Source: Acidimicrobiales bacterium (GTDB lineage Bacteria > Actinomycetota > Acidimicrobiia > Acidimicrobiales > DATDAH01). From it: a stretch of 64,000 bases of DNA. Positions 25,290 to 34,266 of the stretch are shown in pieces. The first letter of the stretch is position 1. Every line of letters starts with the position of its first letter. The notes below the pieces were generated by a model. The model worked only from the letters and a program-made list of their open reading frames with translations, had not been told where the DNA came from and did no database searches. The translations under genes and the position numbers were made by a program. The stretch is taken from positions 62,001-126,000 of the forward strand of contig JAEUJM010000019.1 of NCBI GenBank assembly GCA_016794585.1, given 5' to 3'.

Positions 25290-27940
25290 CCGCTCCACCC
25301 GTCGGTACCCCCGACACCGCCCTGGCCCCTCCCCCTCCCCCTCCCCCGCCGGCCCCGTTCGCCACCGCACCAGCATCGACGCCGCACCCGGGCGTCACGC
25401 CCGGCGCCGCCCCACCGTCCGCACCGCCGGCGCCCGCGGCGGCACCGACGGCCGGCGGTGCCCCGGCCGGCTCCGCCCCGCCGCCCCACGAGGTGACACC
25501 CAAGGTCGAGCGGCGCACGTCGGTCCGGTCCAACCCGCGCCGGTCGGCCCAGGTCATCGGCTCCGCGCTGCGGCGGATGCGCTTCATCGTCGCCGCGCTG
25601 CTCTTCGTCCAGTACGCCACCTACCGGCCGGGCCCCGGCGACCCCACCCTGCCGACCTCGGGGGTGATCTTCGGCCTCGCCGTCGCGGCCGTGCTCGGGC
25701 TCATCAGCCTCATCTCGCTCGCCGGTGAGCGGACCTCCGACCCTCGCAAGCAGTCGCTGCTGTCGTTCGTCGAGATCTCCGCCGACAGCGCCCTGGTGCT
25801 GGCCCTCGCCACCTCACTCGACGTGTCCGGCCGCGACATCATGTGGGTGTTGCTCGTGGTGCCCGTCCTCGAAGGCGCCCTGAAGTACCGACTGCGCGGC
25901 GCGATGGCGGTGTGGGCCCTCATCTCCACCGCGTACATCGCCCTCATGGTCAACGCCGCCGGCGCCGCCCAGGAGGAGGTGCTCGCCGCCATCGACCTCG
26001 CCGTCCAGCGCGTGGGCGTCATCCTGCTCGTCACCATCCCGGCCGGCTACCTGTCCGAGCAGCTCCTGATCGACATCCGCAGCCAGCGCGACGCCTGGGA
26101 GCAGGCCTCCGAGCGGGGCAAGCTCCTCGAGACGGTCGCCGAGGCCGGTCACCGCGTCACCAGCATCGAGGTCGAGGTCGTGTCCGCCGTCACGTCGTCC
26201 GCCCTCGGGCTCGGCTTCGACGCGGTCGACCTCGCGGTGCGGCGTCCGTCGGGCGATTGGTTCGTCACCGGCACCCAGTCCACCAGTGACCTCCATCTTC
26301 CCGGCCCCGAGCGGCCCGCGGGTGGGGCCGTGGCCGCCGCCGCCACCCACCGCACCATGGTCAGCGATCGCTCCACCGACGTCCCCGAGGAGCTCGTCGA
26401 CCTCCAGAGCGCCGGCCTCGAGGTCGTGGTGGCGAGCCCGCTCCACGCGCTGGGCGCGTCGGCGTCGCTCCGGGCCGGCGCCCGGGCGGGCTCGACGGTG
26501 AGCGCCGCACAGTTCGAGTGCCTCGAGCTGTTGGCGGCGCAGGCCGGCGTGGCCATGCGCAACAACGATCTGGTGGCCGAGCAGCGGGCCATGCGGGACC
26601 AGCTCGAGCACCGGGCCTTCCACGACGGTCTCACCGGCCTGCCCAACCGGGCCCGCTTCCTCCAGAAGCTCGAGGAGTCGGTCACCCGGCCCGCGCCCGT
26701 CGACGAGCAGGCCGCCGTGCTGTTCATCGACCTCGACCGCTTCAAGCCCGTCAACGACAGCCTCGGCCACGACGCCGGCAACGAGCTGCTCATCGCGGTG
26801 GCCCAACGCCTCGTGCGGGCGGTCGGGGCCGAGGACATCGTGGGTCGCCTCGGCGGCGACGAGTTCGTGGTGCTGCTCGACCGGGTCGCCACCGCGGACG
26901 ACGCCACCAGGGTCGCCGAGCGCCTGGTGGGCGCCCTCAACGAGCCCTTCGTGGTCGCCAGCCACGAGGTGGCGATCTCCTGTTCCATCGGCATCGCCCT
27001 GGCGCCGCGCCCGTTCACCAACCCCGCCGAGCTCGTCCGTCGGGCGGACCAGGCCATGTATCGGGCCAAGGCCGGTGGTCGGGCCCGCTGGGCGCTCTAC
27101 CAGGCCGGACACGACACGGCGTCGGTCACCCGCCTCCAGCTCGAGGCCGACCTCCGGACCGCGTTGCAGCGCGACCAGCTACGCCTCGTGTACCAGCCCA
27201 TCTACCGGGCGTACGACCAGTCCATCGTGGCGGTCGAGGCCCTCGTGCGCTGGGATCACCCCCAGCACGGGGCCATCCCGCCGAGCACCCTCATCCCGAT
27301 GGCCGAGGAGTCGGGACTCATCGTCGACGTCGGCCGGTGGGTGCTGCGCACCGCCACCCGCGCCCATGCCCAGTGGCGCCAGGCCCCCCGGGGCGCCACG
27401 CTCCTGCTCGCCGTCAACGTCTCCCCCAGCCAGCTGAACCACCCTGCCTTCAGCGCCGACCTCGACCGCATCCTCGGCGAGACGGCCATGCCCCCGGCAT
27501 CGCTCCTCCTCGAGGTGACCGAGAACGTGGTCGCCCTCGGCAGCGATCTCGTCGACCTTATGAAGAGCCTGCGGGCCCGCGGCGTGCGCCTCGCCCTCGA
27601 CGACTTCGGGCAGGGGCAGACGTCATTGCGCCACCTCCGCGAGCTCCCCCTCGACGTGTTGAAGATCGACAAGGTGTTCGTGGACGGCCTCGCCGGCGAG
27701 GAGGACCACGACCGGGCCATCGTCCGATCCGTCATCGGCCTGGCCCACGAGCTCGGCCTCCGCGTGATCGCCGAGGGCATCGAGGTCGAGGAGCAGCTCG
27801 TGCTGTTGCGGGAGATGCGCGCCGACCTCATCCAGGGCTACCTCCTGCACCGGCCCACGAGCCCGGAGCAGGTCGCCGTCCTCCTCGGCGGCGTGCCCAC
27901 CCCGCTGGCGGCCCGACCGCCCATGGGGGTGCGAGCATGA
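25286..27940 (+). CDS. Membrane GGDEF-EAL c-di-GMP turnover protein
   Basis: 884 residues. A long Pro/Ala N-terminal tail (about 1-85) is followed by five or six membrane helices (about 95-260), a GAF-like region (about 290-430), a diguanylate cyclase domain with intact LGGDEFVVL, and a phosphodiesterase domain with AVEALVRW (ExLxR), DDFGQGQTSL and IAEGIE. Both catalytic signatures are complete, so either activity is possible. It overlaps the signal peptidase stop (GTGA), and its own stop overlaps the next micro-ORF (ATGA). It probably controls the neighbouring export module, or answers to it. Confidence 0.95.
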   Translation: MTAPPVGTPDTALAPPPPPPPPAPFATAPASTPHPGVTPGAAPPSAPPAPAAAPTAGGAPAGSAPPPHEVTPKVERRTSVRSNPRRSAQVIGSALRRMRFIVAALLFVQYATYRPGPGDPTLPTSGVIFGLAVAAVLGLISLISLAGERTSDPRKQSLLSFVEISADSALVLALATSLDVSGRDIMWVLLVVPVLEGALKYRLRGAMAVWALISTAYIALMVNAAGAAQEEVLAAIDLAVQRVGVILLVTIPAGYLSEQLLIDIRSQRDAWEQASERGKLLETVAEAGHRVTSIEVEVVSAVTSSALGLGFDAVDLAVRRPSGDWFVTGTQSTSDLHLPGPERPAGGAVAAAATHRTMVSDRSTDVPEELVDLQSAGLEVVVASPLHALGASASLRAGARAGSTVSAAQFECLELLAAQAGVAMRNNDLVAEQRAMRDQLEHRAFHDGLTGLPNRARFLQKLEESVTRPAPVDEQAAVLFIDLDRFKPVNDSLGHDAGNELLIAVAQRLVRAVGAEDIVGRLGGDEFVVLLDRVATADDATRVAERLVGALNEPFVVASHEVAISCSIGIALAPRPFTNPAELVRRADQAMYRAKAGGRARWALYQAGHDTASVTRLQLEADLRTALQRDQLRLVYQPIYRAYDQSIVAVEALVRWDHPQHGAIPPSTLIPMAEESGLIVDVGRWVLRTATRAHAQWRQAPRGATLLLAVNVSPSQLNHPAFSADLDRILGETAMPPASLLLEVTENVVALGSDLVDLMKSLRARGVRLALDDFGQGQTSLRHLRELPLDVLKIDKVFVDGLAGEEDHDRAIVRSVIGLAHELGLRVIAEGIEVEEQLVLLREMRADLIQGYLLHRPTSPEQVAVLLGGVPTPLAARPPMGVRA

Positions 27941-28029
27941 TCCTCGAGGCTGCGGAGCGGAGCGGAGCAGCGGCGCTCGACGAACCGGATCCCGAAGGGG
28001 CACCGACGGAGGAGGTGCAAGGCGAATGA
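27937..28029 (+). CDS. 30-residue coupled micro-ORF
   Basis: Encodes MILEAAERSGAAALDEPD and twelve further mostly acidic residues. It begins in an ATGA overlap with the GGDEF-EAL stop and ends in an ATGA overlap with the next gene start, filling the gap exactly. GGAGGTG near its end can serve as ribosome binding site for the gene at 28026. It may be a real small acidic protein or only a translation bridge; no homology is recognised. Confidence 0.5.
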   Translation: MILEAAERSGAAALDEPDPEGAPTEEVQGE

Positions 28030-28655
28030 GCCGGATCCTGGAGCGTGAGAGCGGCCCCATCGACCTCGCCGCGGAGGAGGCCAGCACCGGGCGCACCACC
28101 GCCCGCTCGCTCGCCACCGCCATCGCACTGTTGATCGTGAGCGTCCTGGTGGTGACCCGGTCACGCGCCGCACTCGGCACCCAGGACGCCGGGGCCGACG
28201 TGAGCCTCGGCGTGGGCTCGGTCGAGCTGACCGACGACGACGCCGGCAGCTCGCTCTTCGCGGTGGACGACATGGTCCCCGGTCGGCCCGAGCGCGACTG
28301 CATCGTGGTCAGCTACGAGGGCAACGTCCTGCCCGTGACCGTCGGCCTGTCCACCGAGGCCGAGGGGACGCTCGCCGGGCTCCTCGACGTGCAGGTCGAG
28401 CGGGGCACCGGTGGCGCCTTCCAGGACTGCACCGGCTTCACGCCGACCGAGACGGTCTACGACGGCACGCTCGCCGGCCTGGCCGCACGCGGCGACGGTG
28501 TCGAGGCGGCCACCGTGACCGAGCTGCCTGCCGCGGAGACGTTCCGCTTCACCTTCGAGCTGGCCGGCGTGCCCGAAACCGACGAGACCGACGCCACGGC
28601 GTCCGCCCGGTTCATCTGGCAGGCCGACCCCGCCGACGTCCCCGACGAGAACTGA
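28026..28655 (+). CDS. SipW-type exported protein (TasA/camelysin-like), copy 2
   Basis: 209 residues. There is an N-terminal cytoplasmic stretch of about 25 residues, one hydrophobic helix ending VVTRSRAALGTQDAG, then a beta-rich domain. It is homologous to the product of 23946: VELTDDDAGSSLFAV, MVPG, CIVVSYEGN, a second cysteine in QDCTGFTPTETVYDGTLAGL, and the end ASARFIWQ. The signal is less canonical than in copy 1 because GGT is missing. As last gene of the sipW-like operon it is probably its direct substrate. Confidence 0.78.
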   Translation: MSRILERESGPIDLAAEEASTGRTTARSLATAIALLIVSVLVVTRSRAALGTQDAGADVSLGVGSVELTDDDAGSSLFAVDDMVPGRPERDCIVVSYEGNVLPVTVGLSTEAEGTLAGLLDVQVERGTGGAFQDCTGFTPTETVYDGTLAGLAARGDGVEAATVTELPAAETFRFTFELAGVPETDETDATASARFIWQADPADVPDEN

Positions 28656-28704
28656 CGGGCCAGCTGCCAGGCCCTCAAGCACCGCCAACCAGGCCTCACT
28701 CAGA

Positions 28705-31689
28705 TCACGCCCACGCCAGCGAACTCGCTATCGCCGTCTCAGCTTCCTCAACGAACCTGGTGAGAAGAGGACCAGCTCCAGCGCCGCAGGTGCCACGCAC
28801 AAGCTCATTGAACGGCTCAAGGAGGCTGAGTGCTGGCTCCGCGACTCCTGGGGAGTTCAATACATTCAACTGCCGCCCGAACTCAGATCGGTCATCGATA
28901 CGACTCCACACCGGTGATTCGCAAGGAATACGATCACCCCAGCCGAACTCAAAGCTCGCGGCGCTCAATGACAAATCGTCAATCGTTCGGCGTCGTCGCT
29001 TCCGCTGATCCGACCTGCCCCCGGACCGATGACCGACCTGAATGGACATTGCCAAACTAGAGGCATATATAGGTGCCTCGAAGCGCCCCGTCTCTCGATA
29101 CTCTTGGAGTAACTGAGAGCCAGACCGAACAAGATAACCACCTACGACCACACATCTCTCAAGGGACAAATTGTTGAGGAATGCCAGTGGCATACGAAAG
29201 TCAAGGAGAAGGAGACACGACTCGAGAACGCCAGTAAACTGGGTATCGACCTCACTGGTGAAGTCAGCGCCACCTACCAGGCGACCCAGACTTGCCCCCG
29301 GCCGAATAGTGACGAGCGAATCCACGGCTTCGATACGACTCACTGCCGAGGATTGAGCCTGCTCGACCCTGATCTCAGACACCGATTCGGCAATGCTCAA
29401 ACGCCTAATAGCTCCTCCGCGGACACTCACGACGCCCTTGACTAGGTCGACGCTGGTAGCGGTCCCACCGTCCACCGACACCGCCAACCGGTCGCACTCG
29501 GTGAGAGCCACCGCGCTCACGTCACGGAGCACCATCTCTCCGACCACATCCTCGCACGTCACCGACTTGGCTCCACGAAGTTCCAAGCGAACGTCAGATC
29601 TCAGAATACTTGTGGCGTCAATACTGCCGTTAAGCACGCACTGATCAAGCTTGCAATCCTCAAGCGACAGCTCCAAAATGTCCAGTTGGTCGAACACGAT
29701 GTCTCGCAAGTGGGATTCCCTGATCCGCAAGGTCCTTCGTCGAACATGTGGAACCGAACCCTTGTCCAGGTCTGCGTGAGACACGTCTTGGGGACCATAG
29801 AACAAAACGGCGAGCAGATTACTCCGGATCGCAGATTCACGCGATCTTCCTGCGTCTTGCAGTCGATTCGTACGAGAGATCCACTCCGCAATCGCTACAT
29901 GCAGGTCATTCGATCCGCCTGAGTCGGTCACAACCGTCATGGCGCCGAGAAAGTACAGCACTTCTTGCGAAAGCGGTGTCTCCAATTCCGTCATATCAGA
30001 GCCGACAAGCACCGTCTGGCGTATTTTCGACGCCAAGAAGAATTCTAGGAACGACTTGTGGACGAATCGAAGATTGCCGTCATCATCCGTTGTGAGGAAG
30101 GAACACGTACGAAGATCGGTCATGACACGTTCGACAGCATTACCGTGTGTCTCCGAACTAACTCGCGGTGGGCTCGGTTCCAGTCGCCGGGCGAGTCGTT
30201 CTGCTTCCTCCCGACTTAGATGAAGTTGCTGTAGGGATGTCATTCTCCACGCACACAGCTCAGCGAACTGTCGACGCTTCGTGACACCCAGACCCTTCCT
30301 ACGTGCTGGTACCTTATGCGGATCGTCTTCCAGCCGGATCTCGGTATAGACCTCGTAAAGCTCAGATGCCCCAAGCGACCGAGTGCGATCATATATGTCG
30401 ATACCTCCCGAAAGCACGGTCCTGACTATCATCTGCAGAAGAATCGGTCTAGTAACCAAGTCCGAAAGGTCGTATACCGCCTCTAGGAAGTCTAGAACAT
30501 CACCAGGATCCGCTATACCCAGATCTGCAAACTCATCGCCTAGAGCGCATACATACGAGCGCACTTGATCCATCGTCAGAGGTTGAATTACGAAGGTCTT
30601 GCACTCCCACACCGGTGCCGGTCGATCTCCACGCTCGCGCTGCATTTCCTGCTGTAGTGTCGAATACAGTGTTCGGGCGCGCGAACTCGTGACGTGGCGG
30701 TCTTCATCACCGGTGGCAGCGCGCGAAGACACTGAGCCGGCAGCCGGTTTCGTCAACCGTTGATACTCAGCTCTTGTAGCGAAATAGCTGGGCCGGCTCG
30801 ACAGGATTGCTGGAGACCTGCTGAAGAAGAGTGGCGCTATGCGTGCCATATACGCAGCGCGATCCTTTGCCGAAGGTTGGACGGCGATCTCGTCAAATCC
30901 ATCGAACAGCAGCAGGTACTGTTCCTCGTCAACCAGACGCCAGAACGTACGAAGATCGCATTGACTGCCCAGGTCCTGCATTAGAGATGCTCGTATGTAC
31001 GAGTCGAGATCGGGATAGTCTAGCAGGCCCTTAAGGCTCATCATGAATGGAACGCGCCCCTCTTTAGATGCAAGATGAGACTGAAGGAGTTGGTATTTGA
31101 TGCGCTCCAACGCTGTGGTCTTGCCCGCACCATAGTCGGCAAGAAGAACGACGGAGTTGGTCTCGGGGTCTGCATCAAGAGTAGAAACCAGCGTCAGCAC
31201 AGTGGCCCCTGACGCTCGGCGGCCTTTCAAGGCGAGTCCTATGTCAATGAACCGCGTCGAAACCTGCGTGCGCTCGTACTCCAACATCCAGTTGCGCAAA
31301 TGATCCTCGTTGTAGACGAGGTCTCGGCGTACATCATCGATGGTGGATAGTCTAATCCGGTGATCTGTCTCGACCAGCGCTCGAGATGCGCGCGTAATCG
31401 CTGTGTTGGTAACGAGTACCGCCGTAGCAACTTCTCCGGCGGTTAGCAGAATAGTTGCCGTATGAATGAAGTCTCGCACCTCTTGTATCGGAACCGAGCC
31501 TGTCCTACGGTGCTTAACCTCAACTGCTATTCGTAGAGGGCGGATTCCTCCAACTGAGCGCTCCGCAAGAACATCAATCTGACATTGCCGGATCAGCACA
31601 TCCTCGGTGACGCTGTAGCCAAGAGCCCGATATAGACGCGCCACTTCGTGTTCAAAGGCGCGCCATTCCTCATCGTCCTTAGAGGTCAT
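28705..31689 (-). CDS. Mrr-like nuclease-NACHT NTPase fusion, probable anti-phage protein
   Basis: 994 residues. Residues 1-80 form a PD-(D/E)xK restriction-endonuclease-like domain: Glu13, Asp39 in QIDVLAE, Glu57 and Lys59 in VEVKH. A NACHT/STAND NTPase follows, with Walker A ADYGAGKTT (184-192), Walker B LLLFDGFDE (259-267) and sensor SSRPSYF (297-303). A helical part comes next, then from about 650 short repeated beta segments (DLRxLxLxxC type) that could form the sensing region. Bacterial NACHT proteins are known to defend against phage. The gene is much A+T-richer than all others here and uses TTA, ATA and AGA codons, which points to recent transfer. Confidence 0.88.
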   Translation of the reverse strand: MTSKDDEEWRAFEHEVARLYRALGYSVTEDVLIRQCQIDVLAERSVGGIRPLRIAVEVKHRRTGSVPIQEVRDFIHTATILLTAGEVATAVLVTNTAITRASRALVETDHRIRLSTIDDVRRDLVYNEDHLRNWMLEYERTQVSTRFIDIGLALKGRRASGATVLTLVSTLDADPETNSVVLLADYGAGKTTALERIKYQLLQSHLASKEGRVPFMMSLKGLLDYPDLDSYIRASLMQDLGSQCDLRTFWRLVDEEQYLLLFDGFDEIAVQPSAKDRAAYMARIAPLFFSRSPAILSSRPSYFATRAEYQRLTKPAAGSVSSRAATGDEDRHVTSSRARTLYSTLQQEMQRERGDRPAPVWECKTFVIQPLTMDQVRSYVCALGDEFADLGIADPGDVLDFLEAVYDLSDLVTRPILLQMIVRTVLSGGIDIYDRTRSLGASELYEVYTEIRLEDDPHKVPARRKGLGVTKRRQFAELCAWRMTSLQQLHLSREEAERLARRLEPSPPRVSSETHGNAVERVMTDLRTCSFLTTDDDGNLRFVHKSFLEFFLASKIRQTVLVGSDMTELETPLSQEVLYFLGAMTVVTDSGGSNDLHVAIAEWISRTNRLQDAGRSRESAIRSNLLAVLFYGPQDVSHADLDKGSVPHVRRRTLRIRESHLRDIVFDQLDILELSLEDCKLDQCVLNGSIDATSILRSDVRLELRGAKSVTCEDVVGEMVLRDVSAVALTECDRLAVSVDGGTATSVDLVKGVVSVRGGAIRRLSIAESVSEIRVEQAQSSAVSRIEAVDSLVTIRPGASLGRLVGGADFTSEVDTQFTGVLESCLLLLDFRMPLAFLNNLSLERCVVVGGYLVRSGSQLLQEYRETGRFEAPIYASSLAMSIQVGHRSGGRSDQRKRRRRTIDDLSLSAASFEFGWGDRIPCESPVWSRIDDRSEFGRQLNVLNSPGVAEPALSLLEPFNELVRGTCGAGAGPLLTRFVEEAETAIASSLAWA

Positions 31690-31906
31690 GGTAATGTTCC
31701 AGTTGTTCGGTTTGCCTCATCGTCTACGAGCATCGGAACGGTAGCATCGTCGAACGGCAGTTGGCGATGAAGTCGGGCGGTGAGCGCCCCTGCGACGGTT
31801 ATCGCTGTTTGTCGAATCCTCCCTACATGTGTGTGCTCGCGGACCTGGGGCCCGGCACAGGGTCCTCACTTGACCCGATCTGGACAGGGTGGTTCTCGGT
31901 GCCCGG
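31690..31906. promoter_or_regulatory. Upstream region of the NACHT gene
   Basis: 217 bp between the NACHT start and the pcrA stop; no gene was found. Base composition rises from A+T-rich near the NACHT start to normal near pcrA, so the boundary of the transferred segment probably lies here. TACCGT, a weak TAnnnT -10 candidate, reads toward NACHT. No att site or terminal repeats were recognised. Confidence 0.3.
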
Positions 31907-34201
31907 CTAGAGCTTCTCCAAGGGTGCCCAGGAGAGGAGCAGCACCTTCTGGCCGGCGTCGCGGAAGTGGACGGTGGCCTGCGTCTTGTCGCCGCTGCCC
32001 TCCATGTCGATGATGACGCCCTCACCGAAGGTGCCGTGGCGGACGTCGTCGCCCACCCGCAGGCCGAGGGCATCGGCACCGCTGGGTTGGGGGGGCGCCG
32101 GCCGCAGGGCCCGCTCGACCACCTCGTCGCGGTGGCGGTCCATGGACGAACGCCCGGGTGAGTGCGACGAGTACGACGAGCCGCCACCCCCAGAGGACCG
32201 ACCCTCACCGGCGAACGTGGAGGCCTGGCGCCGCCGTCCCACCGCCCGGCTGCCCTCCACCACCTCGACCAGCGCCTCCGGGATCTCGTCGAGGAAGCGG
32301 CTGGGCGGGTTGTACTGCGTCGACCCGTAGAGCATCCGGCTCCACGCGTGGCTGAGGAAGAGGCGCTCCCGGGCCCGGGTGATGCCGACGTAGCAGAGGC
32401 GGCGCTCCTCTTCGAGCTGGTCGGGCTCGCCCAGCGAGCGCAGGTGCGGGAACACGCCGTCCTCGAGGCCGATGAGGAACACGTTGGGGTACTCGAGGCC
32501 CTTGGCCGAGTGCAGGGTCATCAGCACCACGAACGAGTCGTCGTCGTCGAGCTGGTCGGTGTCGGCCACCAGGCTCACCTGCTCGAGGAACTCGTCGACG
32601 CTCTCGAACTCCTGCGCGACGCCCACGAGCTCGGCGAGGTTCTCGAGACGGCCCTCCGCCTCGACGCTGTGCTCGGCCTCGAGCTCGTCGGCGTAGCCGG
32701 TGCGATCGAGCACGGCCTGCAGCAGCGAGGCGGGCCCGTCGGCGGCGATGCGACCGAGCTCGTCGAACAGCTCGAGGAAGGCGGCGATGCCCTTGACCGC
32801 GGTGCCCTTGACCCCTGCCTCCTGTGCGGCCCGCAAGGCGTCGATGAAGGCGAGGTCGTGCGACTTGGCCCAGGCGTCGAGCCGGCCGATGGTGCTGTCC
32901 CCGATGCCGCGCTTGGGGACGTTGAGGATGCGCTTGATGCTGACCTCGTCCACCGGGTTGACCGCCGCCTTCATGTACGCGAGGGCGTCCTTCACCTCGC
33001 GTCGGTCGTAGAAGCGCGTGCCCCCGATCACCTTGTAGGGCACGCCCTGGCGCATCAGCTGCTCTTCGAGCACCCGGCTCTGGGCGTTGGTGCGGTAGAA
33101 GACCGCGAAGTCCCCCCACCGGGCGTCGCCGTCGTCGTGGAGGCGCGACATCTCGTGCACCACCCACTGGGACTCGTCGCCCTCGTCGTCGGCGTGGTAG
33201 CGGGCGATGGCCATGCCCCCGCCCTGGTCGGTCCAGAGCTCCTTGGGCTTGCGGCCCATGTTGTTGGCGATGACGGCGTTGGCGGCGTCGAGGATGGTCT
33301 GGGTGGACCGGTAGTTCTGCTCGAGGACGATCACCGTGGCGTCGGGGAAGGCCTCCTCGAACTCGAGGATGTTGCGGATGTCGGCGCCGCGGAACTGGTA
33401 GATCGACTGGTCGCTGTCGCCCACCACGCAGACGTTGCGGTGGCCGCCGGCCAACAAGAGGACCAGCTCGTTCTGCACCCGGTTCGTGTCCTGGTACTCG
33501 TCCACCATGATGTGGCCGAAGCGCCGCCGGTAGTGCTCGAGCACGTCCGGGTTCTTCTGGAAGAGCTCGACGGCCACCATGAGCAGGTCGTCGAAATCCA
33601 TGGCCCCCGCCCGACGCAGGCGCAGCTGGTACTCGGAGTAGACGTCGGCCACCTTGCGCTCGTAGATGACCTGCGCACGTTCGGCGTACTCGTCGGCGCG
33701 GATCAGGTCGTTCTTGGCCGCGCTGATGGTGGCGTGCACGCCCCGTGGCGGAAACCGCTTGGGGTCGAGGTTGAGGTCGCGGATGACGTAGCCGGTGAGG
33801 CGGCGGGCGTCGGACTGGTCGTAGATCGTGAACGACGACGGGTAGTCGAGGCGGGCCGCGTCACGGCGCAGGATGCGCACGCAGGCCGAGTGGAACGTCG
33901 ACACCCACATCTTGGCGGCCACCGGGCCCACCAGCGCCGCCACGCGCTGCTTCATCTCGTCGGCGGCCTTGTTGGTGAAGGTGATGGCCATGATCTCGAA
34001 GGGCGAGACGCGGTGCTCGCGGATCAGGTGGGCGATGCGGTGGGTGAGCACGCGCGTCTTGCCCGAGCCGGCGCCGGCGACCACCAGCAGCGGGCCCTCG
34101 TGGTGCAGGACCGCCTCCTGCTGCGCGGGGTTCAGACCGTCGAGCAGGCTGGCCGCGCCGCCCCCGCCGAAGGGGTCGGCGGAGGGGCCGGACGAGCTCA
34201 C
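31907..34201 (-). CDS. pcrA: UvrD/PcrA-type DNA helicase
   Basis: 764-residue superfamily 1A 3'-5' helicase for repair and removal of recombination or replication intermediates. The motifs appear in order: Q-motif LNPAQQEAV, motif I VAGAGSGKTRVL, Ia TFTNKAADEMK, II VDEYQDTN, III GDSDQSIYQFRGAD, IV LEQNYRST, V TLHSAKGLEYPNVFL and VI LCYVGITRARERL. The C-terminal Tudor-like end (HGTFGEGVIIDMEG) is typical of PcrA. The start is a GTG at 34201. Secure assignment; the actinobacterial name UvrD1 is equally used. Confidence 0.96.
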   Translation of the reverse strand: MSSSGPSADPFGGGGAASLLDGLNPAQQEAVLHHEGPLLVVAGAGSGKTRVLTHRIAHLIREHRVSPFEIMAITFTNKAADEMKQRVAALVGPVAAKMWVSTFHSACVRILRRDAARLDYPSSFTIYDQSDARRLTGYVIRDLNLDPKRFPPRGVHATISAAKNDLIRADEYAERAQVIYERKVADVYSEYQLRLRRAGAMDFDDLLMVAVELFQKNPDVLEHYRRRFGHIMVDEYQDTNRVQNELVLLLAGGHRNVCVVGDSDQSIYQFRGADIRNILEFEEAFPDATVIVLEQNYRSTQTILDAANAVIANNMGRKPKELWTDQGGGMAIARYHADDEGDESQWVVHEMSRLHDDGDARWGDFAVFYRTNAQSRVLEEQLMRQGVPYKVIGGTRFYDRREVKDALAYMKAAVNPVDEVSIKRILNVPKRGIGDSTIGRLDAWAKSHDLAFIDALRAAQEAGVKGTAVKGIAAFLELFDELGRIAADGPASLLQAVLDRTGYADELEAEHSVEAEGRLENLAELVGVAQEFESVDEFLEQVSLVADTDQLDDDDSFVVLMTLHSAKGLEYPNVFLIGLEDGVFPHLRSLGEPDQLEEERRLCYVGITRARERLFLSHAWSRMLYGSTQYNPPSRFLDEIPEALVEVVEGSRAVGRRRQASTFAGEGRSSGGGGSSYSSHSPGRSSMDRHRDEVVERALRPAPPQPSGADALGLRVGDDVRHGTFGEGVIIDMEGSGDKTQATVHFRDAGQKVLLLSWAPLEKL

Positions 34202-34266
34202 GCGCTCACCCTACCCGTGCATCACATCCCTGGGATTTCGAAGGGTGGGCCCGTTCGGACCCGGCC

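Noticed and set aside
28656-31906. Prophage or integrative element around the NACHT gene
   Set aside because: No integrase, transposase, tRNA or flanking direct repeats were recognised; only the single gene is of different composition.
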